In this document: positions 25,166 to 34,355 of the stretch, piece after piece | Numbering within the stretch: position 1 is the stretch's first letter | Layout: each line of letters starts with the position of its first letter | Source of the DNA: Sphingomonas sp. | Lineage (GTDB): Bacteria; Pseudomonadota; Alphaproteobacteria; Sphingomonadales; Sphingomonadaceae | NCBI RefSeq assembly: GCF_017744835.1 | Contig: NZ_JAGIAM010000002.1 | Location: forward strand, 124,001-188,000 | Length of the DNA stretch: 64,000 nucleotides | Direction: 5' to 3' | Made by a program: the position numbers and the translations under genes | The notes under the pieces: generated by a model | Databases searched by the model: none | Told to the model about the DNA's origin: nothing | Seen by the model: only the letters and a program-made list of their open reading frames with translations

Positions 25166-25372
25166 TTACCGGGCGCTGTCGCGCTCCATGCGCTTGCGCT
25201 CGAGCTTGCGGGCACGACGGACCGCAGCGGCACGCTCACGGGCGCGCTTCTCGCTGGGCTTCTCATAGTGACGGCGGAGCTTCATCTCGCGATAGACGCC
25301 CTCACGCTGCAGCTTCTTCTTGAGCGCCCGCAGCGCCTGGTCGACATTGTTGTCGCGAACGATGATTTGCAT
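25166..25372 (-). CDS. rpsU: 30S ribosomal protein S21
   Basis: Small basic ribosomal protein that helps initiation on the 30S platform. The product has 68 residues. The characteristic start [20 protein letters not shown] and the basic helix ([20 protein letters not shown]) are clear. It is a short gene between the FKBP gene (same strand, downstream) and the divergent polysaccharide gene. Confidence 0.97.
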   Translation of the reverse strand: MQIIVRDNNVDQALRALKKKLQREGVYREMKLRRHYEKPSEKRARERAAAVRRARKLERKRMERDSAR

Positions 25373-25665
25373 AAGGCCGTACAGCTCCGATCAAATTCAA
25401 TAGAATAGGGTTCGCCGGAACATGGGTTGCGGCGTCGTTGAGGCCACCTATCAGCGGAAATCCCATTTTTCAAGCGCGGAGTGCTCGGCTCGCCCCATCA
25501 TGCGGCCGATTGCGGCACTCTGCCTATTGGCTGGCACTGCACGCTGGTCTAGGGCTCCGGGGCCCACCCTTTTTCGGGCTGGTCGTTACGGACGACGAAG
25601 CCTAACCTCGGCAGCCGCCCCGCCTCTTGGCGAGCGGCACCCAGCAACCATCGGAGCAAGCGCGC
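25373..25665. promoter_or_regulatory. Divergent intergenic region between rpsU and the polysaccharide locus
   Basis: This stretch of about 290 bases should contain the rpsU promoter (minus) and the first promoter of the polysaccharide locus (plus). A short AT-rich run near 25390-25410 (attcaatagaatag) is a plausible -10 region for rpsU. No clear operator or hairpin was recognised. Confidence 0.35.
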
Positions 25666-27114
25666 GTGGACAAGGCAGCGGGTCGTTTCAGGAGCACCCC
25701 AGGCATGCCCGCGCCCGTTGTCGATCTGGGCTTGATGCTTGCCCTTCTGCTGCTGTGCTTCCTCGGCGGCGGCGGATCGCGCAACGACGTGACGTCGCTG
25801 CTCTATCTCCAACCCGCGGCAGCGGTGCTCCTCGTGGTCGCGGCGGCTCGTGCTCGCGTCGAGGATATGCGCACGCTGCGAACCCCATTGCTGTTGCTGG
25901 CGCTGTTCGCAGCGATTCACGTCGCCCAGTTGATCCCACTGCCTCCCGCGATTTGGGAACAATTGCCGGGACGCGCGATGTTCGCCGAAACCGCGGCCGC
26001 CATCGGCCAGCCCGCGACCTGGCGTCCGATCAGCATTGCGCCCGACCTGACGCTTGCGAGCCTGATCGGACTCATCGTTCCTGCCGCCGCGATGCTGCTG
26101 GCCGCGCGCCTGCGCACCAGCCAGCACGAACTCCTGCTCTGGGTGCTCGCTGCGGGCGTGCTGGTGAGCGTGCTGCTGGGGGCCCTGCAACTCACTGCGG
26201 GCGAGGAAAGCCCGTATCACCTCTATGAAATCACCAACAACGGCATCGCAGTCGGGCTCTTCGCCAACCGCAACCATCAGGCAGCCCTGCTGGCCGCAGC
26301 CATGCCGCTACTGGCGGTTCTCCTCTCCTCGACCAGCACCCAGCGGCTAGGCTCGGTATGGCGACTCGCGATCACGATCGGCGGCTGCCTGCTGCTGATG
26401 ATCATGATCCTGGTCACCGGTTCGCGCGCCGGTCTGGCGCTTGCCATAGTCGGGATCGCGTCCGCCGGGGCGCTATTCCGCCCGGGCCGGCTGGGCGGAC
26501 CCAAAGGGCGTCGCTACGCGCTGCTCTTGATCATCGTATCGGTAGTTGCGGTCTCCGCGCTGTATGGATTGCTGAACTATCAGCGCGCCTCGACGCTCAC
26601 CCGACTCACGGGCCGGGAATATGCGAGCGAGAGCCGCATCGCGAATTTCGGGCTCTATGTGCAGATGGTGAAGGATCACTTCCTGCTCGGCTCGGGCCTG
26701 GGAACGTTCGACCCTCTGTTCCGAATCTACGAGCCGTTCCAGGACCTCAAGCCGACCTATCTAAACCATGCGCACAACGACCTTATGGAGCTGCTGATGA
26801 CCGGCGGCCTGGCCGCAGCCGCATTGCTTGTCGGCTTTTTGGCATGGTTCGCACGCCGCAGCATGGAGGCTTTCCGCGCAAGGGACCGGCTGGCGTTGCT
26901 CGGAGCAGTATTCGTGCTGATACTTTTGCTTGCGAGTACAGCCGATTACCCGCTTCGCACGCCATTGCTCGGCTGCCTGTTCGGCGTGTGCGTGACATGG
27001 TTGAGCACCACGCGGCAAGCTGATAAGTCCCCGGCGAACTCGGTAGCTTCCGGGCCCCGACATCACTCCTATTCGTCTGCGCGTGCAGCTGCTCGCGACC
27101 ATGTCCACAAATGA
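25666..27114 (+). CDS. O-antigen ligase / polymerase-like membrane protein (Wzy_C family)
   Basis: Polytopic inner-membrane protein of 482 residues that either polymerises repeat units or transfers glycan to an acceptor at the periplasmic face. About eleven hydrophobic segments are seen. The conserved Wzy_C region includes VTGSRAGLALA and a periplasmic loop with YASESRIANFGLYV and LNHAHNDLMELLMTGG, where Arg and His residues typical of the family sit. The GTG at 25666 was chosen for its GGAG ribosome binding site; a TTG upstream and an ATG at 25705 are alternatives. It is the first gene of the plus-strand polysaccharide operon and ends next to wza. Confidence 0.85.
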   Translation: MDKAAGRFRSTPGMPAPVVDLGLMLALLLLCFLGGGGSRNDVTSLLYLQPAAAVLLVVAAARARVEDMRTLRTPLLLLALFAAIHVAQLIPLPPAIWEQLPGRAMFAETAAAIGQPATWRPISIAPDLTLASLIGLIVPAAAMLLAARLRTSQHELLLWVLAAGVLVSVLLGALQLTAGEESPYHLYEITNNGIAVGLFANRNHQAALLAAAMPLLAVLLSSTSTQRLGSVWRLAITIGGCLLLMIMILVTGSRAGLALAIVGIASAGALFRPGRLGGPKGRRYALLLIIVSVVAVSALYGLLNYQRASTLTRLTGREYASESRIANFGLYVQMVKDHFLLGSGLGTFDPLFRIYEPFQDLKPTYLNHAHNDLMELLMTGGLAAAALLVGFLAWFARRSMEAFRARDRLALLGAVFVLILLLASTADYPLRTPLLGCLFGVCVTWLSTTRQADKSPANSVASGPRHHSYSSARAAARDHVHK

Positions 27115-27121
27115 GGTCCCG

Positions 27122-27826
27122 ATGAAACTCTACCTTGCACTGGCGGCTACGTTAGTCACGGCCGCCTGTGCCTCTTCGCAGGAACTTCGTTCGACTGAAA
27201 CGCTGAGCGTCGTTAACGCCGATACTCTGCCGCCGCCGACGCGAGAAGACGTTTCCAATCTCACGCGCGCCTATGTGCTGGGGCCCTACGACAAGGTTTC
27301 CGTAGACGTCTTCGGGCTGCCAGAGCTTTCGCGGGTAGTGCAGATCGACGCCAGCGGCCGGATTTCGTTGCCCCTGATCGGTTCGATGGAAGTGTCGGGC
27401 GTGTCGGCTAACGAGCTCGAAACGCAGGTCGGCACGCTGCTCAAGCAGAACCATGTCCGCAATCCGCAGGTGTCGGTGAACGTGGTCGAAGCGGTCAGCC
27501 AGGTCGTCACCGTCGACGGCGAGGTCAAGAGCCCCGGCGCGATTCCCGCGGCCGGCAAACTCACGCTCATGCGCGCGATCGCCCGCGCCGGCGGTGTGAC
27601 CGAATTCGCCAACATGAAGCATGTGGTGGTGCTGCGCTCGGTGGAGGGAAAGCGCTATGCCGCCCTCTATGACGTGCGCGCCATCCGCCAGGGCCTCTAT
27701 TCGGACCCGGAAGTGTTCGCCAACGACGTGGTGCTGGTCGGAACCTCCCAGGCTCGCCGGATCTTCCGGGATATCATCAACAGCGCGCCGATTCTTTCGG
27801 CTCCTCTCATTGCGTTGCTGCAGTAA
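27122..27826 (+). CDS. Wza-type polysaccharide export lipoprotein
   Basis: Outer-membrane export channel for capsule or exopolysaccharide. The product has 234 residues with a lipobox (TAAC, Cys near 16), a Poly_export domain (YVLGPYDKVSVDVFGLPELS onward) and an SLBB domain (VVTVDGEVKSPGAIPAAGKLTLMRAIARAGG). It is shorter than E. coli Wza (about 379) and similar to sphingan GelD/SpsD-like forms. A GAGG ribosome binding site supports the ATG at 27122. The 22-base gap to wzc suggests co-transcription. Confidence 0.93.
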   Translation: MKLYLALAATLVTAACASSQELRSTETLSVVNADTLPPPTREDVSNLTRAYVLGPYDKVSVDVFGLPELSRVVQIDASGRISLPLIGSMEVSGVSANELETQVGTLLKQNHVRNPQVSVNVVEAVSQVVTVDGEVKSPGAIPAAGKLTLMRAIARAGGVTEFANMKHVVVLRSVEGKRYAALYDVRAIRQGLYSDPEVFANDVVLVGTSQARRIFRDIINSAPILSAPLIALLQ

Positions 27827-27847
27827 AGCGTGGAAAGCCCAGCTCCG

Positions 27848-30085
27848 ATGAACGAAATCTCCTTCCGGCGCAACGAAGCGCACTCCGCGGCCGAAACTCC
27901 GCGATCGGCGGACCAGCCCGAGGGTGCCACGCGCCTGCCATCGAAGATTTCGCTGGTGACGCAGTATCGCGACCTGCTCTGGCGCCGCAAATGGCTCATC
28001 GCGGCCTCGACGGCGTCGTGCTTCATCATCGGGGTAATCATCACCCTGTCGATGACGCCACAATATACGTCGAAGAGCACGCTGGAGATCCAGCGCGACG
28101 GTTTCAACATCGTGAGCGTCGAAGGCGTCGAGCCCAAGACCACGCCGGTCGACCTGGAATTTTACCAGACCCAGTACAGCCTGCTGCAATCGCAGGCGCT
28201 CGCCGAACGCGTAGCAGTGTCGTTGCGCCTGCCTGAAGACCCCAAGTTCTTCGAACGCGCCGGTTTCCGCTCGGCAAGCGAGTGGTTCGACAACGGCCGA
28301 CTGAAGCCGGGAGCGCCGTCGCGCGAACGGCGTGCCGAGATTGCCGGCGGGCTGCTGCTCAAGCGGCTTGAAGTGAACCCGATCCGCCTCTCGCGATTGG
28401 TGACGATTTCCTACACGAGCCCGGATCCGGCTTTTTCGGCGACCGTCGTCCAATCGTGGGCGCAGAACTTCATCGAGACGACGCTGCGCCGCAAATATGA
28501 TGCGACCGCCTATGCGCGCAGCTTCCTCGAGAGCCGGCTGGGGCAGCTGCGCGTCAAGCTGGATGAATCGGAGCGCAAGCTCGTCGCCTATGCGTCGCAG
28601 CAGCAGATCATCAACCTTCCCGCCAACTCGGGGCAGGCGGGCGACAGCAGCACCGGGGAACGCTCGATCGTGGCTGATGACCTCGTCGCGCTGAACCGTG
28701 AACTCGCCCAGGCGACCGCGGACCGCGTCCAGGCGCAGAGCCGTCTGGGTAACTCGGGAGCGACGGTTTCCGAAACGCTGCAGAACCAGGCTATCGCCGG
28801 GATGCGCGAGAAGCGCGCCGAGCTTGCGGCGGAATACAGCCGTTTGCTGACCCAGTTCGAACCCGGTTATCCGGCGGCGCGTGCGCTGCAGCAGCAGATC
28901 GGCGCGCTCGACAGCGCGATCGGGCGCGAGGAAGCCCGGGTGAGCGGCACGCTGCAGAGCACCTATCGCGCCGCCGTCGATCGTGAAAAGCGCCTGCAGG
29001 AGCGCGTCAACCAGCTCAAGAGCGGGTTGCTCGATCTCCGCCGTCGCGGCATCGAGTACAATATCTACCAGCGCGACGTGGACACGAACCGCGAGCTCTA
29101 TAACGCGCTGCTGCAGCGCTATAAAGAGATCGGCGTCGCCGGCGGCGTGGGCGTCAACAACATCTCGGTCGTCGATCCTGCGCAAATTTCGCAACGCCCG
29201 AGCAGCCCTCGCTTCCTGATCAACCTGGCAGTCGCCCTGCTCATCGGTCTCGGCCTCGGCGGCGCGCTCGCGGTTCTCCTGGAGCATCTCAACGATGCGA
29301 TCGACGATCCGTCCGAGGTCAAACGGGTGCTCCAGCTCCCGCTGCTCGGCCTGGTCCCCGATACCAAGACCGACGACGCGGTGGCGGCGCTGGAAGACAG
29401 GAAGTCGGATCTCTCCGAAGCCTATCTGGCGATCTTCACCAGCCTCACGTTCGCGACCGATCACGGCCTGCCTCGCAGCCTGCTGGTCACCAGCACCCAG
29501 CCGGCGGAAGGCAAGTCGACCACTGCCTACGCGCTCGCACGGGTGCTGCGCCGGACCGGCAAGTCGGTGCTGCTCGTCGATGGCGACATGCGCTCGCCGT
29601 CGGTTCACCATCTTGCCGGGCTGCCGAACGACGGGGGTCTCAGCAATCTGCTCGCCGGCAGCGACGACATCGAAAAGTTCGTTCTCACGCCGGAACAAGG
29701 GTTCGGCATTCTCCCGGCCGGTCCGCAGCCGCCGAGTGCGGCCGAACTGCTCAGCAGCGGGCGCCTCGATACGCTCCTGGCGCGCTTCGGAGAGTTGTAC
29801 GACCATGTCGTAATCGACTCTCCGCCCGTCATGGGCCTCGCCGATGCGCCTCTCCTTGCCAGCCGCGTCGAGGGTTCCGTGTTCGTGCTTCGCGCCCATA
29901 TGAGCCGCGCCAATGCCGTAAAGGTGGCGCTCGGACGGCTTGAGGCCGGCGGCGCGCACCTGCTGGGCGCGGTGCTGACGCGCTACAATCCGAAGCGTGT
30001 CGGCTATGGCTATGGCTATGGCTATGGCTATGGCTACGGCTATGGCTACGGCTATGGCCGCACCGAATCGTCCAAGCTGAGCTGA
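27848..30085 (+). CDS. Wzc-type polysaccharide co-polymerase and tyrosine autokinase with C-terminal Gly-Tyr repeats
   Basis: Controls chain length and export through a Wzz-like periplasmic region and a bacterial tyrosine kinase domain. The protein has about 745 residues: membrane segments near residues 55-75 and 460-480, long coiled-coil stretches between, and a BY-kinase domain with Walker A STQPAEGKST, Walker A' LLVDGDMR and Walker B HVVIDSPP. It ends in nine perfect GGCTAT/GGCTAC hexamers that encode (Gly-Tyr)9 before GRTESSKLS; this tail would be the Tyr cluster that is autophosphorylated in trans. The ATG at 27848 was preferred to the GTG at 27830. Confidence 0.92.
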   Translation: MNEISFRRNEAHSAAETPRSADQPEGATRLPSKISLVTQYRDLLWRRKWLIAASTASCFIIGVIITLSMTPQYTSKSTLEIQRDGFNIVSVEGVEPKTTPVDLEFYQTQYSLLQSQALAERVAVSLRLPEDPKFFERAGFRSASEWFDNGRLKPGAPSRERRAEIAGGLLLKRLEVNPIRLSRLVTISYTSPDPAFSATVVQSWAQNFIETTLRRKYDATAYARSFLESRLGQLRVKLDESERKLVAYASQQQIINLPANSGQAGDSSTGERSIVADDLVALNRELAQATADRVQAQSRLGNSGATVSETLQNQAIAGMREKRAELAAEYSRLLTQFEPGYPAARALQQQIGALDSAIGREEARVSGTLQSTYRAAVDREKRLQERVNQLKSGLLDLRRRGIEYNIYQRDVDTNRELYNALLQRYKEIGVAGGVGVNNISVVDPAQISQRPSSPRFLINLAVALLIGLGLGGALAVLLEHLNDAIDDPSEVKRVLQLPLLGLVPDTKTDDAVAALEDRKSDLSEAYLAIFTSLTFATDHGLPRSLLVTSTQPAEGKSTTAYALARVLRRTGKSVLLVDGDMRSPSVHHLAGLPNDGGLSNLLAGSDDIEKFVLTPEQGFGILPAGPQPPSAAELLSSGRLDTLLARFGELYDHVVIDSPPVMGLADAPLLASRVEGSVFVLRAHMSRANAVKVALGRLEAGGAHLLGAVLTRYNPKRVGYGYGYGYGYGYGYGYGYGRTESSKLS
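30002..30055 (+). repeat. GGCTAY hexamer tandem repeat (nine units) in the wzc 3' end
   Basis: Nine consecutive copies of ggctat or ggctac (7 and 2 copies), in frame, encoding Gly-Tyr nine times. Because the unit is six bases, slippage would change the number of tyrosines without a frameshift. Confidence 0.98.
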
Positions 30086-30089
30086 GGTC

Positions 30090-31340
30090 ATGCCAGGGGC
30101 CAGGCAATCTGCGCGCCTCGCCGCGCTGTCGGTGCTCGGCCTCGGAGCAGCGCTGGCTACGGCGTCCGTCACCGCCGCGGGGGTGTTCGGGACGAGGAAC
30201 CCCGAGACGGCGCTTCGCTATGCCCCCTACGACGCGACGGCGAAGGCGAAGCTGGCGGAGCGGCTCGTCCTAGGGCCGCTTGCGACCGGGGGCCTCCCCT
30301 CCGCGGCCGCGCAGGAACAGGCGCGCGACCTGGCTCATGCCGCGCTCCGGCGCGATCCGACCGAAGTGACGGCGCTGGCGGCGCTCGCGCTGATCGAGTC
30401 CGTAAACCAACGGAACGACCGCGCCGCGACGATGCTCGAGCGCAGCGAGAAGCTTTCGCGGCGCGATCTGCAGGCCCAGCTCTGGCTTCTGGAACGCAGC
30501 GTCGAACGCGGCGACGTGCCTGGCGCGCTTCGCCACTACGACATCGCCATGCGCACCTCGCGCGACAGCCGCGAAAAGCTGATGAGCGTACTCATGAGCG
30601 CCAGCGAAGACCCTGCGATCGCTGCCGAGCTTACCCGGATCCTGCGCGCCGCCCCGGATTGGCGCGCCGAATTCCTGACGAAAGTGGCCTGGGAAGCGCC
30701 CTCCGCCGTGACGCTGAACCAAGTTGCGGCACGTAACCTGAATGCGGGTGACCCACAGGAGCGGCAGTTGCTCTCGCGTGCGCTGTCCCGGATGGCGGCT
30801 ATGGGCCGACCTGATCTGGCCTGGCAGTCCTTCACGCGGGCCGGCGGCTCCGCAGCACGCGTGCAGGACCCCAATTTCTGCTCCGACACTCCCCTGCCGC
30901 CGTTCGGCTGGCAATATACGGACAATGCGGCGCTGCGACCCGAGCCTTGCCAACGGGTTCCGGGGACCGAAGCGACGGTGCTACTGATGCCGGCAGCGCC
31001 CGATGCCGCCGGGGATGCGGCCACCCAGTTGCTGCACCTTGGCGGCGGACAGTTTCGGCTCCAGGCGCTTACAGGCGGAATAACGGCTGCAGGCAGCACG
31101 GGGCCGAGCGTCACGGTGCGCTGCGCGGTTGGGAATGCGGAACTGCTCCGCTATCGACTGCCCGCCGCTCCCGAGGAAGGCCGGCGCATCGAAGTCGATT
31201 TCGCGGTTCCCGCGACCTGCGGTTTCCAGTGGTTGTCGATACAGGCGGTGCCGGGAGAGCCTGGCGAGGCGGGCGCCGCAGCGCCGTGGATCTCCGATGT
31301 GAAGATCGCGCCGATCGCGCCTGCGGCCGCAAAGCCGTGA
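30090..31340 (+). CDS. Hypothetical exported protein with TPR-like N-terminal half
   Basis: The function was not recognised. The product has 416 residues with an N-terminal hydrophobic segment (signal peptide or anchor, LAALSVLGLGAALATASVTAAG), an alpha-helical TPR-like region (about 50-230, with repeats such as ALAALALIESVNQRNDRAATML) and a C-terminal beta-rich domain with Cys residues (NFCSD, EPCQR, VRCAVG, ATCGF). It follows wzc by four bases. An accessory role in chain assembly or export is inferred from operon position. Confidence 0.7.
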   Translation: MPGARQSARLAALSVLGLGAALATASVTAAGVFGTRNPETALRYAPYDATAKAKLAERLVLGPLATGGLPSAAAQEQARDLAHAALRRDPTEVTALAALALIESVNQRNDRAATMLERSEKLSRRDLQAQLWLLERSVERGDVPGALRHYDIAMRTSRDSREKLMSVLMSASEDPAIAAELTRILRAAPDWRAEFLTKVAWEAPSAVTLNQVAARNLNAGDPQERQLLSRALSRMAAMGRPDLAWQSFTRAGGSAARVQDPNFCSDTPLPPFGWQYTDNAALRPEPCQRVPGTEATVLLMPAAPDAAGDAATQLLHLGGGQFRLQALTGGITAAGSTGPSVTVRCAVGNAELLRYRLPAAPEEGRRIEVDFAVPATCGFQWLSIQAVPGEPGEAGAAAPWISDVKIAPIAPAAAKP

Positions 31341-31380
31341 TTGCGCCGTCTCCTCGACGCCACGGCCCGCCGTCGCTCCC

Positions 31381-32268
31381 ATGAACGCGGATTCGTCGTT
31401 CGCTGCAGGCCTGCGGCGCGCGCCTCCATCCGAGCTCTGCCGCGACTGGAGCTTCGTCCCGTCGAGCCCCACACTGTTGTCGCGGCTCAGCCGTGCGAAG
31501 TCGTTCCTGATGGGGTTCCGCCCTGCCCCGCCGTATCGTGCGCTCCTGCCGGTAACGCGGCGATCGCGCTGGAACTGCTATTTCCTCTATTTGCCGGACG
31601 GGCAGCTAACGCCCGCGCATCGCTTCACCCTGAAACAGCTGCGCGCGCTGCCGGGCGGGCTGCTCGCTATCGCGGCGGCTCCCCGAGCAGAAGACCTTGC
31701 CGTCCTCGAAGGCAGCGCCGACGCCTTGTACTGGAAGGGCTTGCGAGGGTTCGATTTCTCGGCCTATTCGCTCGCGCTGGCGGAAGTCGCCGGTCGCTCA
31801 CCCGGTGCAGATCTTTTGGTCATGAATGACTCTGTCCTGGGGCCGTTCGGCGACATCGAGGCCGCCATCGCGCGCTCGCCCTGGGACCTCACCGGCTTCA
31901 CTGCGAGCTGGCTGTTCGAGAACCACCTCCAGTCCTATGCCTTTCATCTGCGCGAGGTCACTCCCGAGCGCATCCGAGCATTCGGCTCCGCCATCCCGCA
32001 GCGCGTCTCGCTCGACAGCTATCGCAACGTCATCAACGTGCAGGAGACGCGCTTCGCCCGGCTCGCGGCGCGGCGGATGCGTGTCGGTGCGATGTGGTAT
32101 GCCAAGGGTCCCGCGTTGCACGACCCTTCGCTTCAATGCGCTCTCGACTTGGCCGAGGCCGGCTTCCCGTTCGTGAAACGCTCGCTGCTCGGGCGATACA
32201 GCCACTTTCAGGACCGGGAGGCCATCGAGGCGCTGCTCGCCTCGCATGGCCACCCTGTCCCGCGCTGA
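31381..32268 (+). CDS. RgpF-like polysaccharide biosynthesis protein
   Basis: Predicted cytoplasmic enzyme or factor of the rhamnan-synthesis F family, 295 residues. The segment LLVMNDSVLGPFGDIE and the ending SLLGRYSHFQDRE are the recognisable parts of this family, whose members take part in polysaccharide chain synthesis and are thought to be glycosyltransferases. It lies 40 bases after the TPR-like gene on the same strand. The assignment rests on motif similarity from memory and could not be tested. Confidence 0.6.
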   Translation: MNADSSFAAGLRRAPPSELCRDWSFVPSSPTLLSRLSRAKSFLMGFRPAPPYRALLPVTRRSRWNCYFLYLPDGQLTPAHRFTLKQLRALPGGLLAIAAAPRAEDLAVLEGSADALYWKGLRGFDFSAYSLALAEVAGRSPGADLLVMNDSVLGPFGDIEAAIARSPWDLTGFTASWLFENHLQSYAFHLREVTPERIRAFGSAIPQRVSLDSYRNVINVQETRFARLAARRMRVGAMWYAKGPALHDPSLQCALDLAEAGFPFVKRSLLGRYSHFQDREAIEALLASHGHPVPR

Positions 32269-32286
32269 GCGCGAGGCCGACTACGT

Positions 32287-33411
32287 CTAGACGGTCACCG
32301 TGGCGGAAGTTCCCGCCGATCCCATCGCGTCTACGCTACGGTAGCTGATCTCCCCCACCCCCTGGAGCGGATAATCCGTGGAATAGCAGCTGTTCCACGT
32401 CGCACCGCCGTCGGTGCTGCGCTCGAAGCCGACCTGGTCGGGCCAGTTGCCGACGAGACGGACCTCGACGGTGGTGCCATATGCGCGAACGCCGGCGAAG
32501 CCGCAGCCGAGCTGGGGAAGGATCTGCTCGGCCGTTCCCGGCACGTCCCAATAGTCCGACTGGCTCGGCAGATCGCCGAACCGGTAGGGCTCACGGGCCG
32601 TGGAACCGCCCGCCCAGTGTGGCGCCGTATGGACAGTCATGAACGACATGCCGGCCGGCAGGCGGTCTCCGGAGAAATAGGTTCCGTCGAGATAGTCGGC
32701 ACCGGGGAGCTTGATTCCGACGATCTCGTCAGCTCGACCGGCCAAGCTCAGCGTGACCAGCTCTAGCGGATCCAGCAGCTCGCCGTCGAGCGTCTGCACT
32801 TCGCCGAACGTCGGATCGATATAGATCCAGCGGGCCTCCTCGGCGATATACACGATCATGGGGTCGTGGCTCACCGTAGAGATGTCCTGGCTGGGAATGC
32901 CCTGCACCGCCAGCAGAGGCTGCGCCATTTTGCACTGGAGCGTGCACTGGACTGCCCGGAAATCCTGAAAGTTGCGGATCCGCCAGTGCTGCGTGTCGTC
33001 ACGGACCAGCATGCCGTCGTCGGCGACATTGCCCTGTGAATCGACCGTGCCGATCAGCTTTTCGAGCATCGTGATGCCGTCGGGAAACAGCGCGTACCAA
33101 TAATCGAGGTCGCGCTGGATGTTGGTCGCATTGTCGAACTCCGCGTTGAACGTCGCCCAGGTTTCGCCGACCGGCAGCACGTCGGTGTGCGCCGTCGAGC
33201 TCGCGGGGTGTAGCCGGGAATCGGGATGCACGGCGTGCGCCGCTACCCACCCGACGATCGCGCGTGCGCGCTCGAGACTGGGTGCCGAGGAATCGATGCC
33301 GGCCCAAGCCAACACATCCTCACTGAACAGCCGAAGCCGCTCGGCGAGCGCGACATTGGGCGCATCGTACACGTTGGAACGGATGCGCGTCTGACTGACA
33401 ATCTGTACCAT
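32287..33411 (-). CDS. Transglutaminase-like (papain-fold) protein with C-terminal beta domain
   Basis: Predicted Cys-His-Asp enzyme, 374 residues. The central region matches the transglutaminase-core pattern: Cys156 in AVQCTLQCKMAQPLLAVQGIP, His182 in TVSHDPMIVYI and Asp199 in WIYIDPTFGE, with the spacing of that superfamily. The C-terminal part (about 220-374) is beta-rich and may be a separate binding domain (VEVRLVGNWPDQVGFERS). No signal peptide is evident. The TAATG junction with the upstream gene means both are translated together. Reaction type (protease, amidase or crosslinking) is open. Confidence 0.7.
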   Translation of the reverse strand: MVQIVSQTRIRSNVYDAPNVALAERLRLFSEDVLAWAGIDSSAPSLERARAIVGWVAAHAVHPDSRLHPASSTAHTDVLPVGETWATFNAEFDNATNIQRDLDYWYALFPDGITMLEKLIGTVDSQGNVADDGMLVRDDTQHWRIRNFQDFRAVQCTLQCKMAQPLLAVQGIPSQDISTVSHDPMIVYIAEEARWIYIDPTFGEVQTLDGELLDPLELVTLSLAGRADEIVGIKLPGADYLDGTYFSGDRLPAGMSFMTVHTAPHWAGGSTAREPYRFGDLPSQSDYWDVPGTAEQILPQLGCGFAGVRAYGTTVEVRLVGNWPDQVGFERSTDGGATWNSCYSTDYPLQGVGEISYRSVDAMGSAGTSATVTV

Positions 33412-34079
33412 TAAAGTGCCTCCCGCCCCAGAAGTCGGAAATTATCGGCCGAACCCGTGCCGGCCATCCGCACGCCGTAGCGCGTCTGGCCGATCCAGTG
33501 ATCGTCCTCCACGGTGAGGAGAAGATCTTCGACGCCGTCAAAGACGCGGAAGAGCCGGATGGTCGGGCCCAGGAAGCGGACCTTCACTCGTTCCCCCGCC
33601 ACGAACGGAATGAAGATCGTCGGCGCGAGGGCCGTAGTCACGTCGTTGACCTGGCGCGAGAGTCCGAGCCCATCTGGAATACGAGCGAGGAACAGATAGT
33701 TCACCGCGTCTTTGTAGCGGAAATAGAGCCCCGCATTCGAATTTCCCGGGTTGAGATCGGCCTCGATCTGGCCGTCGGAGATGCCTCCGTTGATCACGGC
33801 TCCGCGCGTGCCACCGTCCGGGCTGACGCATTTGCCGTCGGTGTGATAGGGAAGATTGGGCGCCAGCCAAGGCGTCCAGGTCTGCCCCGTCTCGGTCGTC
33901 GTGAGCGGCCCCGACGCTCCGCTGAACTGGTCGCGCGCGACGACGCTCCAAATTCCGACAGTGCTCTCCAGAGTCGAAATACGATTGCGAAGATCGGCCA
34001 AGTCATGTGCTTGCGGATCCTGGTTATGCGAAGTCAGCTGGTGCTGAATCTCCGCAATTATCTGCGGGTCAATTGCCAT
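33411..34079 (-). CDS. Hypothetical beta-sandwich protein coupled to the transglutaminase-like gene
   Basis: The function was not recognised. The ATG at 34079 has a strong ribosome binding site (AGAGGAGA), giving 222 residues. The N-terminus is a short helical region (MAIDPQIIAEIQHQLTSHNQ) that may pair as a coiled coil. The remainder has a beta-sandwich pattern like LamG or DUF1080 carbohydrate-binding folds (GLYFRYKDAVNYLFLARI, IRLFRVFDGVEDLLLTVED, TRYGVRMAGTGSADNFRL). The stop TAA shares its last base with the next ATG. A glycan-binding role is inferred from the fold pattern and locus. Confidence 0.65.
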   Translation of the reverse strand: MAIDPQIIAEIQHQLTSHNQDPQAHDLADLRNRISTLESTVGIWSVVARDQFSGASGPLTTTETGQTWTPWLAPNLPYHTDGKCVSPDGGTRGAVINGGISDGQIEADLNPGNSNAGLYFRYKDAVNYLFLARIPDGLGLSRQVNDVTTALAPTIFIPFVAGERVKVRFLGPTIRLFRVFDGVEDLLLTVEDDHWIGQTRYGVRMAGTGSADNFRLLGREAL

Positions 34080-34355
34080 GATTCTCCTCTTTCTCCTTCG
34101 CGCGTCGCGCGGCGAACTGCTCGACCCACGGTTTTTCGCCCGGGCAACGACCACAGAGCAGCCGAAATCCTACATTGCAAGGGTCCGCCGCTAGATTTCA
34201 ACCATTTGCGCATCATAAGGGCGCGCGGGCCCGCGCCGCCAGAACGGCGGCGTCCAGTCGGCCGGGCATCGCGCCCAGGAGAGCGCTTTCCTGCTTCGGG
34301 CCTGCTTTGTGGCTACCGCTGCTGCCGATCCGGTTGGGTCCGGTTCACGGCTCGA
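34080..34355. other. Intergenic stretch without a recognised gene
   Basis: The 276 bases between the beta-sandwich gene start and the end of the methyltransferase gene (both minus strand) should contain the promoter of the two-gene transglutaminase-like operon. Near 34225-34260 the sequence is very GC-rich with alternating gcgcg runs. No clear terminator or gene was recognised. Confidence 0.4.

Noticed and set aside
27152..30172. A 1006-codon minus-strand frame over wza and wzc
   Set aside because: It is antisense to two clear polysaccharide genes; its low-complexity His/Arg/Ala composition and the (Ala-Ile) stretch opposite the hexamer repeats show it is a shadow.
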